This document shows positions 8,481 through 16,053 of a stretch of DNA of 64,000 bases, piece after piece; within the stretch, counting starts at the first letter, position 1; each line of letters starts with the position of its first letter. The DNA is taken from positions 124,001 through 188,000 of the forward strand of contig CAVQNQ010000002.1 in assembly GCA_963714205.1 (NCBI GenBank). Reading direction: 5' to 3'. The notes under the pieces are model-generated. The model saw only the letters and a program-made list of their open reading frames with translations. It was not told where the DNA came from and did no database searches. This DNA comes from CAVQNQ01 sp963714205. GTDB lineage: Bacteria; Acidobacteriota; Terriglobia; Bryobacterales; Bryobacteraceae. The translations under genes and the position numbers were made by a program.

Positions 8481-9638
8481 CTAGTCTCCCAGAAACTTCC
8501 CGATGGGCCGCAGGCCTCTGACGTTGTCGCAGACGGCTTTCAGACCGGCCGTCAGCGGAATGGCCAGCAGCAGGCCGGGAGCGTCCCACAGGAAGCCCCA
8601 CAGCATCAGGGAGAAGGTCACCACCAGCGGATTCAGGTGCACGCGCGATCCCACGATCTTGGGATACAGTATGTTCAGCGCGATCAGGTGCAGCACGCAA
8701 ACCGAGATCATCACGAAGACGTACACCGCCACGGTATTCACTGCCACCGCCGAGAACAGCGGCGGCAGCATGGCCAGCGGCAGGCCCACGTAGGGCACCA
8801 GGCTCAGAAAACCGCTCAGCGGTCCCACCAGGAAAGGGTAGGGGAGCCGCACGATCCAGAACATCATCGAACTGGTCACCGCCAGCAGCAATCCCAGCAG
8901 GAAGTTGCCCACCACGAAGGCGCGCACCATCTCCGCGATGCCCTGCAGGCTGCGCGCCGCCACCAGGCGGTCTTCGCCGTGGAAGAATTGCAGGAAGCTG
9001 CGGTTGATGTGGTCCCGCCAGCTCAGCATGAAGTAGACCAGAAAAGGAATGAACGAAGCCATCAGCAGAATCTCGTAGAACGAGTTGAGCCTGGAATACA
9101 GGTACTCGCCGATGGGGATGCGCTCTTCGGTGGGCGGAGGTGGAGGCGCAAAAACGGGGGGCGGTGCGGCTTTAGACGCCTTGCGGTTCTTGGCCGCCGC
9201 CTGCTGGGCTTTTAGCCGCTCCTCTTCCTGCTGCCGCAGCCGCCCGGGAATAACCATCCGGTAGGTGCGCTCCTCGACGCTCTGGATCTTCTGCCGGAAG
9301 CCATCCACCAGGTCGCCGATGCGCTGTCCGTAGGTGGGCAGGTTTTCGTAGATGCCCGAAAGCTGCGAATAGGCGCCCAGCCCGATCACGTACAGGAACA
9401 GCAGCGCCACCGAGCACACCACGAAGGCCGCCAGGCTGCGCGGAAATCGCGCCCGCATCAGCAGCGTCACGAACGGTTCCAGAATGAACGCAATCACCAC
9501 CGCGACGGCCGAAGTGATGAAGAACAGCCGGCCGAAGTACAGCACCGCGATCACCACACCCATCGCCACCACGGGCAATGCCAGGTGCCGCGCTTCCTGC
9601 ACGGCATTGACGGTGTCGTTGAGAGGCTTGCTGGCCAC
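8481..9638 (-). CDS. AI-2E-family transporter (PerM-like membrane protein)
   Basis: 385 residues with about eight hydrophobic segments: two N-terminal helices (residues 20-60), one near 70-90, a soluble stretch around 95-195 and a cluster of C-terminal helices from about 195. The soluble stretch carries a proline-rich insert (APPPVFAPPPPPTEERI). The terminal LNPLVVTFSLMLWGFLWDAP segment is characteristic of the family. Despite the name, most members are uncharacterised permeases; sodium/proton antiport has been shown for some. It converges with the TrmJ-like gene, 18 bases away. Confidence 0.88.
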   Translation of the reverse strand: MASKPLNDTVNAVQEARHLALPVVAMGVVIAVLYFGRLFFITSAVAVVIAFILEPFVTLLMRARFPRSLAAFVVCSVALLFLYVIGLGAYSQLSGIYENLPTYGQRIGDLVDGFRQKIQSVEERTYRMVIPGRLRQQEEERLKAQQAAAKNRKASKAAPPPVFAPPPPPTEERIPIGEYLYSRLNSFYEILLMASFIPFLVYFMLSWRDHINRSFLQFFHGEDRLVAARSLQGIAEMVRAFVVGNFLLGLLLAVTSSMMFWIVRLPYPFLVGPLSGFLSLVPYVGLPLAMLPPLFSAVAVNTVAVYVFVMISVCVLHLIALNILYPKIVGSRVHLNPLVVTFSLMLWGFLWDAPGLLLAIPLTAGLKAVCDNVRGLRPIGKFLGD

Positions 9639-9677
9639 TGTTACGGACGCGAAGATCCTCGACTCGAATGTAGCACG

Positions 9678-9683
9678 TATAAT
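9678..9683 (+). promoter_or_regulatory. perfect -10 hexamer 8 bases before ruvX
   Basis: TATAAT at 9678-9683 ends 8 bases before the ruvX TTG codon. Transcription would start around 9690 and leave almost no 5' leader. No convincing -35 hexamer is seen at 16-18 bases upstream. Only the -10 element is supported. Confidence 0.4.
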
Positions 9684-9691
9684 GAAATTGT

Positions 9692-10114
9692 TTGCACACC
9701 GGCGGAACCCGCATCCTGGCCCTCGATCTGGGCAAGAAACGTATCGGCATGGCCATCAGCGACCCCCTCGGCATTTCCGCCCAGGGGCTGCCGAACCTTG
9801 ATCGCACCAACAAGCGCACTGACCTGGCCGCTCTCGAACGCATAGTCCGCGAGCGCGAAGTGGGGCTGATCCTGATGGGGAATCCCATTCACATGGGGGG
9901 CCAGGAAGGCCGCCAATCGGCCTGGGTGCGCGAGTTCGGAGGGTTTCTCGAAGCGCGCACCGGCTTGCCGGTAAAGTACTGGGACGAGCGGCTGACCAGC
10001 GTGGAAGCCGGCCGTGTGCTGCGCTCGAGCGGCATCGGCATTGAAAAGCGCGCCGCCGCCGTGGACCGCCTCTCCGCCGTGATCCTGCTGCAAAGTTACC
10101 TCGATTCGTTATGA
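9692..10114 (+). CDS. ruvX: putative pre-16S rRNA nuclease / Holliday junction resolvase (YqgF/RuvX)
   Basis: 140 residues, the usual size. RNase H-like fold with the N-terminal acidic motif ILALDLGKKRIGMAISD, the central GLILMGNPIHMGG segment and the C-terminal YWDERLTSVEA and DRLSAVILLQSYL acidic motifs. The reading frame has a stop at 9683-9685, so the TTG at 9692 is the only reasonable start. The end overlaps mltG by 4 bases (ATGA), a pairing seen in many bacteria. It is an essential ribosome-maturation nuclease in E. coli. Confidence 0.92.
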   Translation: MHTGGTRILALDLGKKRIGMAISDPLGISAQGLPNLDRTNKRTDLAALERIVREREVGLILMGNPIHMGGQEGRQSAWVREFGGFLEARTGLPVKYWDERLTSVEAGRVLRSSGIGIEKRAAAVDRLSAVILLQSYLDSL

Positions 10115-11103
10115 GAGCGCGGCGGGCGATCTTCTGGGCCCTCGCGCTGGCGGCCCTGGCGGCCGGCTGGGCCGCTTACGAGGTAGCGCGGCCGTATCGC
10201 GGATTCCAGGGTGAAGTCTTCGTCGAATTCCCGCGCGGCACCGGCACCGGCGCCATCGCCGATCTGCTCGTGCGCGCCGGAGTGATTCGCGGCCGCTGGG
10301 AGTTTCTGCTGGTCCGGCTGATCGAGCGCGGGCGCGTGCTCCAGGCCGGCGAATACCGCTTCGAGCGCCCAGCCTCGCCCCTGGAAGTCTATAACCGCAT
10401 CGCCCGCGGCGACATCTTCTATTACGAACTGGTCGTGCCGGAGGGCCGCAACATGTTCGATATCGCCGCCGCCGCCGGGCACCTGGGTCTTTTCCCAGCC
10501 GGCGCTTTTCTGGCCGCCGCCCGCGACCCGGCCCTCGTCCGCGACCTGGACCCGCGCGCCCCCACGCTCGAAGGCTACCTGTTTCCAGATACTTACCGGC
10601 TCAGCCGCCACACCACCCCCGAGCGCCTCTGCCGCATCATGACCGGCCGCTTCCGCGAAGCGTGGCGCGACCTTCATGCCGTGGCGGACGCGCATGCCAC
10701 GGTGACGCTGGCATCCCTGGTGGAAAAGGAGGGCAAACTGGCCGAGGAGCGCCCGCTGATCGCGGCGGTCTTCGAGAACCGCCTGCGCATCGGCATGAAG
10801 CTCGATTGCGATCCCACCACGATCTACGCCGCTCTGCTGGACGACCGGTATCGCGGGGCGATTTACCGCTCGGACCTCGCGAGCGGCAATCCCTACAACA
10901 CCTATCGCCACGCCGGCCTCCCTCCCGGCCCCATCGCCAATCCCGGCCTGGCTTCCATCCGCGCGGTGCTGCACCCCGCCGATACCAGCGCCCTCTATTT
11001 CGTGGCGCGCCCCGATGCTTCCGGCGGCCACACGTTCTCCAGCAATATCGCCGCGCACGAAGCCGCCACCGCCAGGTACCGCCGCCGTGGACGCCGCCCG
11101 TAA
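10111..11103 (+). CDS. mltG: endolytic murein transglycosylase
   Basis: 330 residues, with one N-terminal membrane anchor (residues 5-24) and a periplasmic YceG domain. A LysM-like subdomain (VVPEGRNMFDIAAAA) lies near residue 112. The catalytic Glu is in LASLVEKEGKL (about residue 206). The conserved YNTYRHAGLPPGPIANPG block lies near residues 268-285. MltG cuts nascent glycan strands and so sets peptidoglycan chain length. Translation is coupled to ruvX at its start, and the next gene begins inside its last codons. Confidence 0.94.
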   Translation: MRARRAIFWALALAALAAGWAAYEVARPYRGFQGEVFVEFPRGTGTGAIADLLVRAGVIRGRWEFLLVRLIERGRVLQAGEYRFERPASPLEVYNRIARGDIFYYELVVPEGRNMFDIAAAAGHLGLFPAGAFLAAARDPALVRDLDPRAPTLEGYLFPDTYRLSRHTTPERLCRIMTGRFREAWRDLHAVADAHATVTLASLVEKEGKLAEERPLIAAVFENRLRIGMKLDCDPTTIYAALLDDRYRGAIYRSDLASGNPYNTYRHAGLPPGPIANPGLASIRAVLHPADTSALYFVARPDASGGHTFSSNIAAHEAATARYRRRGRRP

Positions 11104-11566
11104 GCCGGTCAAACGCCGCCTGCGCGAGTATCTCGAAACCGAGCGCCCGGCCGCCATCAGCGAAGAGATCTGGAAGGACCTTCTGGCGCGCATGGCTCCG
11201 GTCTCCGAAAGCTACCTGCGCGATCTCGTGCGCGCCACCGGCCTCCCTTTCGAGCAGCCCTGGGCGGGTGTTAACCAGCACAGCTTCGAGGATCTCGAGC
11301 GATCCTTGCGCGAGCTCGGGCAGGTTTACGCGCAAGCAGCGGCCGCCAACGACCGCCTGCGGGCCCGCTACATCCGCCGCCTGGTTATCGGCGCCAAGGA
11401 GCGCGCCAAGTTCGCGGCGCGCAATCCGCGCATCCCCCCGGAGAAGAAAGATCGCAAGGAAGAGATGGCCGCCTGGATGCTTGTGTGGCTGGAGAACCCG
11501 GACGTCTTCCCCGTTTGGGTGGAAGCTCGCAAACGCATCCTGAACGAGCCGCGGTGCGGCGGTTGA
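11087..11566 (+). CDS. conserved-looking cytoplasmic protein of unknown function
   Basis: 159 residues from a GTG at 11087 that lies 17 bases inside the end of mltG; an ATG further upstream (11015) would overlap mltG much more. The protein is helical and charged, with no signal peptide or membrane segment. Regions RRLREYLETERPAAISEEIW, AGVNQHSFEDLERSLREL and EEMAAWMLVWLENPDVFPVW look structured rather than random. I do not recognise the family. Its place between mltG and zwf suggests cotranscription with one or both. Confidence 0.6.
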   Translation: MDAARKPVKRRLREYLETERPAAISEEIWKDLLARMAPVSESYLRDLVRATGLPFEQPWAGVNQHSFEDLERSLRELGQVYAQAAAANDRLRARYIRRLVIGAKERAKFAARNPRIPPEKKDRKEEMAAWMLVWLENPDVFPVWVEARKRILNEPRCGG

Positions 11567-11596
11567 AATTCAGGGGCCCGTGATATCTTGAATCCA

Positions 11597-13120
11597 ATGT
11601 CCACTCAGAACCCCTTCCAGGACCCGCTCCGCTTCGAACGGCGCGTGCCGGAATGCACGGTTGTAATCTTCGGCGCCAACGGGGATCTGACGCGCCGCAA
11701 GCTCATGCCCGCGCTCTACCGGCTGGCCTACGATCGCCGCCTGCCGCCGGGCTTCGCGGTGCTGGGAATCTCGCGCACGCCCCTCGGCGACGAGAAGTTC
11801 CGCGGGAAGATGCGCGAAGCGGTCGAACAATTCTCCGAAGATACTAAGTTCGATGCGCAAGTGTGGGCCTCTTTCGCCGGCGGCTTGTCCTATATCGCGG
11901 GCGATATAGCCGATCCAAAGCTCTACCCGTGCCTGGCCGGCAAGCTGGAGGAGATCGCTAAGACACGGCCCGTCGGCGGCAACGTCCTCTTCTATTTGTC
12001 TACTCAGCCCAGCCAGTACGCAGAGATTTCCCAGGGCCTGGGCGCCGCGGGTCTGGGCAAAGGGCCGGGGTGGCGCAGGCTGGTTGTGGAGAAGCCCTTC
12101 GGCCACGACCTGGCGAGCGCCCGCGATCTCAGCAACCGCCTGCACGAAGTCTTCGACGAATCCGAAATCTATCGCATCGATCATTACCTGGGCAAGGAAA
12201 CCGTGCAGAACATCCTGGCGTTCCGGTTCGGCAACGGCACCTTCGAGCCGCTGTGGAACCGCCGGTACGTCGATCACGTGCAGATCACCGCGGCGGAATC
12301 GATCGGCGTCGAGGGCCGCGGCGCCTATTACCAGGAAACCGGCGCGCTCGCCGACATGATCCAGAATCACCTGCTGCAGGTGATGGCCACTATCGCGATG
12401 GAGCCGAGCGCCAGCTTCGAAGCGCGCTCCGTGCGCGACGAGCGCTCCAAACTCCTGCGCTCGATCCGCCGCATGACGCCGGATGAAATCCGCCTCGACA
12501 CCACGCCCGGCCAGTACGGCCCCGCGCGCATCGGCGGCCAGGAGGTGCCGGGCTTCCGGCAGGAACCGGGCGTCGATCCGCAATCGCCAACCGATACCTA
12601 TGCGGCCGCCGCCTTTCTGGTGGAGAACTGGCGCTGGGCAGGCGTGCCGTTCTACCTGCGCACCGGCAAGCGGCTGCCGAAGCGTGTTACCGAGATCGCC
12701 ATCCAGTACAAACCGGCGCCGCTCGAAATCTTCGGGGATCAAGACGGCGCGGGCAGCGCGCCCAATCTGCTGATCGTGCGCATTCAGCCCGAAGAGGGCA
12801 TCTCGCTGAAGTTTCTCTCCAAGCGGCCCGGCGTGGGCATGCAGTTGCGGCCCGTCTCCATGGATTTCGATTACGGCTCCAGTTTCGGCGAACGCTCGCC
12901 CTCGGCTTACGAAACCCTGCTGCTGGACGCCATGACCGGGGACGCTACGCTCTACACGCGGCAGGATATGGTGGAGGCAAGCTGGGCCGTGGTGGAACCG
13001 ATTCAGAACGTTTGGCGCGAGACCCGCTTCGAGTTCCCGAACTATCCGGCGGGGACCTGGGGACCGCCCGAGGCCGATGCGATTCTGGCGCGGCGGGGAC
13101 ACGCCTGGAGGCGGCCGTAA
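11597..13120 (+). CDS. zwf: glucose-6-phosphate 1-dehydrogenase
   Basis: 507 residues from the ATG at 11597; an in-frame TTG at 11588 is less likely. The NAD(P)-binding loop IFGANGDLTRRKLMPALY lies at about residues 23-40. The active-site signature RIDHYLGKETVQNI with the catalytic His is near residues 193-206. C-terminal motifs include YLRTGKRLPKRVTEI. It opens the oxidative pentose-phosphate pathway by making 6-phosphogluconolactone and NADPH. The stop overlaps the opcA start by one base, and pgl follows, so the operon encodes both consecutive enzymes. A TATCTT hexamer 7 bases before the ATG may be a promoter. Confidence 0.96.
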   Translation: MSTQNPFQDPLRFERRVPECTVVIFGANGDLTRRKLMPALYRLAYDRRLPPGFAVLGISRTPLGDEKFRGKMREAVEQFSEDTKFDAQVWASFAGGLSYIAGDIADPKLYPCLAGKLEEIAKTRPVGGNVLFYLSTQPSQYAEISQGLGAAGLGKGPGWRRLVVEKPFGHDLASARDLSNRLHEVFDESEIYRIDHYLGKETVQNILAFRFGNGTFEPLWNRRYVDHVQITAAESIGVEGRGAYYQETGALADMIQNHLLQVMATIAMEPSASFEARSVRDERSKLLRSIRRMTPDEIRLDTTPGQYGPARIGGQEVPGFRQEPGVDPQSPTDTYAAAAFLVENWRWAGVPFYLRTGKRLPKRVTEIAIQYKPAPLEIFGDQDGAGSAPNLLIVRIQPEEGISLKFLSKRPGVGMQLRPVSMDFDYGSSFGERSPSAYETLLLDAMTGDATLYTRQDMVEASWAVVEPIQNVWRETRFEFPNYPAGTWGPPEADAILARRGHAWRRP

Positions 13121-14115
13121 TGGCTGGCACGCTAGTCCCCGATAAGATTTTGAATGAACTGAACGAGCTGTGGGTCTCGCTGGGCCGCGAAGCGCAAGCC
13201 GAAGGCGGCGACGGCGTGCTGCGCTCCTGCACGATGACGCTGGTGGTGCTGGCCGAGGCCGGTGAAGACGCTCAGGCGCTCGGCGAAACCCTGGCGGCGC
13301 TGATGCCCGAGCACCCCGCGCGCGCCATCTCGATCCGGCTGCGCGGCGCCGTCCCGAGCGCTCTCTCGGAGCGCGTCTATTCGCAGTGCTGGAAGCCGTT
13401 CGGACAACGCCGCCAGATCTGCTGCGAGCAGATCGAGATCACCGCCGCCGATGCGGACCTGGCGGACCTTCGTCCCGTGTTGCTGGCCCTGGCCGCGCCG
13501 GACCTTCCGCTGATCCTATGGTGCCGCAGCCCCCGCCTGGCGGCGATGCCGGAGTTCGGAGAGATGGCGGCCCTGGCTCGCAAGGTAGTGGTGGACACTG
13601 TCGCGTTTCCGGACTCCAAAGCGGCGCTCCGTTTAATCGCGGAGGCGTCTGCCCGTGGAATTCCCTTAGGCGACCTGGCCTGGACCCGCCTGACGCGCTG
13701 GCGCTCCATGCTCTCGCAGGTCTTCGAAAACCGCGACTGCTTGGAGCAACTGCCCGGCATCCGAACGATCGCGGTCATTTGGGGTGGCGCCTACGAAACC
13801 CTGGCGTGGTACATGGCCGCCTGGCTCCGCGATGCGCTCGCCGATGCGGGCGTGCGGCCGGCGGTGAGCGTGAGGGCGGAAGGCAGCCAAAGCCTCATCC
13901 GCGTGGAACTCGCCGGCGAGGGCTTCCGGCTGCAGCTTCACCGCGAAGGCGACCGCCTGTTGGTCGCGGTGAACGGCCTCGAGTCCTGCGCCAACCTGAC
14001 CGAGCCCAGCGATTACCTGATGATGCGCGAGGAACTCGGAATCGTGCGCCGCGACGCGGTCTTCGAGCGCGCGCTGACGTCCGCCGCGCGGCTCGCGTAT
14101 GCTGGAGACCAATGA
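13120..14115 (+). CDS. opcA: glucose-6-phosphate dehydrogenase assembly protein OpcA
   Basis: 331 residues starting at the ATG formed by the zwf stop (TAATG). The N-terminal half contains LRSCTMTLVVLAE and a segment around residues 60-75 (ARAISIRLRG) typical of OpcA. The middle carries LPLILWCRSPRLA, and residues 195-200 read FENRDC. OpcA is a redox-responsive activator of Zwf in cyanobacteria and is also common in actinobacteria. The tight zwf-opcA-pgl arrangement supports the same role here. It overlaps pgl by the ATGA motif. Confidence 0.85.
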   Translation: MAGTLVPDKILNELNELWVSLGREAQAEGGDGVLRSCTMTLVVLAEAGEDAQALGETLAALMPEHPARAISIRLRGAVPSALSERVYSQCWKPFGQRRQICCEQIEITAADADLADLRPVLLALAAPDLPLILWCRSPRLAAMPEFGEMAALARKVVVDTVAFPDSKAALRLIAEASARGIPLGDLAWTRLTRWRSMLSQVFENRDCLEQLPGIRTIAVIWGGAYETLAWYMAAWLRDALADAGVRPAVSVRAEGSQSLIRVELAGEGFRLQLHREGDRLLVAVNGLESCANLTEPSDYLMMREELGIVRRDAVFERALTSAARLAYAGDQ

Positions 14116-14837
14116 GCGCCCGCTGGAACATCGCCGAGGATCCGCCCGCCACCGCCGAGGTTGCGGCGCAGCACATCATCGCGATTCTGGAAGAGACGCT
14201 GGCGGAGCTGGCGTTCGCCACCCTGGCGATTTCGGGCGGCTCCACGCCCCGGCTGCTCTTCGAACGTCTGGCCGCTTCCCGTTTCCCCTGGAACCGCGTT
14301 CACCTCTACTGGGTGGACGAACGCATGGTTCCACCGGACGACCCCGCCAGCAACTACAAGCTGGCCTATGACCACCTGATAAAGCCCGCGCACATCCCGG
14401 AGCGCCAGGTGCATCGCATAATCGGCGAATTGCCGCCCAAGATTGCCGCCGCGAAATATAGCCACGAGATCCGCGATGCTTTCGGCCTGGACACAGGCGA
14501 ACTGCCGCGCTTCGACGTGGTGCATCGCGGCATGGGGCCCGATGCGCACACCGCCAGCCTGTTTCCGGACGAACCGCTGATCGACGACCGGGAGGGAATC
14601 GCCGCCGCCGTCTACGCGCCGCAGTTCAACCAGTGGCGGGTGACGCTGCTGCCCGGCCCGCTATTGGCGGCCCGGCACACGGTCTTCCTGGTGTGCGGCG
14701 CCGACAAAGTGGAAGCCGTGCGCGCGGTCTTCCACGAACCGTACGACCCCAAGAAATACCCTGCACAGATCTCCACGCATCAGGGCCGCGGAGTAGTATG
14801 GTTCCTCGACCAGGCCGCGGGGGAGCCGCTGGAGTGA
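14112..14837 (+). CDS. pgl: 6-phosphogluconolactonase
   Basis: 241 residues in the DevB/SOL family. Motifs in order: LAISGGSTPRLLFERLA (about 41-57), VHLYWVDERMVPPDDPASNY (about 66-85) and the active-site block RGMGPDAHTASLFPDE (about 143-158) with the catalytic His. The usual small residue before GMG is Arg here and the usual Gly before His is Ala, mild departures. It hydrolyses the lactone made by Zwf. It is translationally coupled to opcA. Confidence 0.93.
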   Translation: MSARWNIAEDPPATAEVAAQHIIAILEETLAELAFATLAISGGSTPRLLFERLAASRFPWNRVHLYWVDERMVPPDDPASNYKLAYDHLIKPAHIPERQVHRIIGELPPKIAAAKYSHEIRDAFGLDTGELPRFDVVHRGMGPDAHTASLFPDEPLIDDREGIAAAVYAPQFNQWRVTLLPGPLLAARHTVFLVCGADKVEAVRAVFHEPYDPKKYPAQISTHQGRGVVWFLDQAAGEPLE

Positions 14838-14888
14838 GAGGAAGCGATCGCGCGGCCAAGTGATTCATCACAATCCCTATAGAATCGA

Positions 14889-14917
14889 TTGACAAAGGAT
14901 GGAAGGTGAAGTATCCT
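14889..14917 (+). promoter_or_regulatory. consensus sigma-70-type promoter of the sulfur operon
   Basis: TTGACA at 14889-14894 and TATCCT at 14912-14917 are separated by exactly 17 bases. The expected transcription start is near 14924, about 200 bases before the first large gene (15128) and 2 bases before the small Cys-rich open frame. This is one of the clearest promoters in the window. Confidence 0.65.
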
Positions 14918-14925
14918 TTGGTTTC

Positions 14926-15021
14926 ATGTCACTCGGGATGCCATTGCCCACCGTTCTGCTCCCGGACTTGATGTGTGCGATTACCACCTGTAGTCTTCCC
15001 ACGCACTGCTCCTGTCGATAG
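14926..15021 (+). CDS. candidate Cys-rich leader peptide (upstream ORF), 31 aa
   Basis: ATG at 14926-14928 to TAG at 15019-15021. The peptide starts MSLGMPLPTVLLPD and its last 15 residues contain four cysteines, at positions 17, 22, 28 and 30 (codons at 14974, 14989, 15007 and 15013; three are TGT), ending HCSCR. The predicted transcription start lies 2 bases before the ATG, so translation would be leaderless. It precedes an operon containing O-acetylhomoserine sulfhydrylase and cysteine synthase, so Cys codons are the expected sensors for attenuation. Polycysteine leaderless ORFs that act this way are known in mycobacteria; extension to this organism is inference. No homologue is known to me. 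Confidence 0.5.
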   Translation: MSLGMPLPTVLLPDLMCAITTCSLPTHCSCR

Positions 15022-15127
15022 CCGTCCCCACGGTCTCTGCTGAGTTTCATTGAGGCCTTGAGGCACGGCGCAAGACCAAGCGAGTTGCGAGTCTTCAAAA
15101 ATCGACGAGAAGGGTGAGGAAAAATCA
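15022..15127 (+). promoter_or_regulatory. post-leader-peptide region with alternative complementary segments
   Basis: Short complements could form competing stems. CCGT 15022-15025 pairs locally with ACGG 15030-15033, or GCCGT 15021-15025 pairs with ACGGC 15065-15069. GGTCT 15032-15036 pairs with AGACC 15073-15077. AAGAC 15072-15076 could instead pair with GTCTT at 14993-14997 (inside the leader ORF) or at 15091-15095. Individually each stem is only 4-5 bp. A good ribosome-binding site (GTGAGGA) lies just before the ATG at 15128. I found no SAM-riboswitch core. The attenuation model is inferred. Confidence 0.35.
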
Positions 15128-16030
15128 ATGCGTAGCACTGTAACGACGTTCAATTTTCACTGGAGGACCGGCGGCATCCTCTTAATCGCGGGAGTGGCTT
15201 GGCTCGTGAGTTCGGTCGCTCCGGCCACGGCGCAGAGTCTGAACTGGGAAGGGCAAACCGGCGTTTTCATCACGCCATTGGCCTACACCGCCGCTTCCCC
15301 GAAGACAAACCTCGGAATACCCATTCTGGGTTTCCACTTCCTGAATGCGGGGGATGTTCTAGGCAGCTTCTATACGACATCCGCAACTGTGGGGCTTTTA
15401 GGCCGGGCCGAGTTCGGCTATACGCGGGTCTTTCATCAAGATGGCTCCACTCCCAGCCTCAGCAGTCTGTGGAACGGAGGCTTCAACATCGTTCATGGAA
15501 AAGTCAACGTGCTGCCTGAGAACTTGGGAAAGCACAACTGGGTGCCGGCTCTTTCGGCTGGCTTCGTGGCCCGCAGCCAGGTTCCTTACGTCGCCGGTGT
15601 CCTGGCCAATGGCACCAACACCAACACCGACTTTTACCTGGTGGCCACGAAAACGGTGACGCAGACGAAGCACGTACCCCTGGTTCTGAACCTGGGTTAT
15701 AAGGCAACCAACGCTTCGGTTTTCGGGCTGGCCGGGAACGCTCCGGCGTACCGGGGACGCCTCTTCGGCGCGGCGGCATTCGTTGTTAAAGCGCCCGGGA
15801 AAGGCCAGCTCATCTTCGGCTCGGAGTTCGCACAGCAACCGAGGGACGTGAAAGACCTTCCGGGCGCCATTGTCCCGACCACGATCACCTACGCGGCCAG
15901 ATTCGTTCCCTCGGAACACACTAAGTTCAATATTGATTTCGGCGTGGCCCAGGCTGCGGGTGAGATTCTGCCGGGAGTCGATTTGCACGCACGGCATCAG
16001 TTCGCTTTAGGCATTTCATACGGCTTGTAG
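15128..16030 (+). CDS. outer-membrane beta-barrel-like protein heading a sulfur operon
   Basis: 300 residues. The long N-terminal region ends in a signal peptide (GILLIAGVAWLVSSVAPATAQS, cleavage near residue 36). The mature chain alternates hydrophobic and polar residues with many Gly and aromatic residues and ends in a barrel-like strand (HQFALGISYGL). Phrases such as NWEGQTGVFITPLAY recall uncharacterised outer-membrane families, possibly DUF3034, but I am not sure. It is first in an operon with metY (23 bases downstream) and cysK, so it may help take up a sulfur source. That role is inference. Confidence 0.7.
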   Translation: MRSTVTTFNFHWRTGGILLIAGVAWLVSSVAPATAQSLNWEGQTGVFITPLAYTAASPKTNLGIPILGFHFLNAGDVLGSFYTTSATVGLLGRAEFGYTRVFHQDGSTPSLSSLWNGGFNIVHGKVNVLPENLGKHNWVPALSAGFVARSQVPYVAGVLANGTNTNTDFYLVATKTVTQTKHVPLVLNLGYKATNASVFGLAGNAPAYRGRLFGAAAFVVKAPGKGQLIFGSEFAQQPRDVKDLPGAIVPTTITYAARFVPSEHTKFNIDFGVAQAAGEILPGVDLHARHQFALGISYGL

Positions 16031-16053
16031 TTAGTTCAAATCAAGAGGAGATC

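Noticed and set aside
11570..13102. Open frame on the - strand opposite zwf
   Set aside because: zwf has all its signature motifs on the other strand; the antisense product has no recognisable domain.
14918..15127. SAM riboswitch upstream of the sulfur operon
   Set aside because: No conserved SAM-I, II or IV core or pairing pattern could be identified; the Cys-rich ORF explains the leader better.
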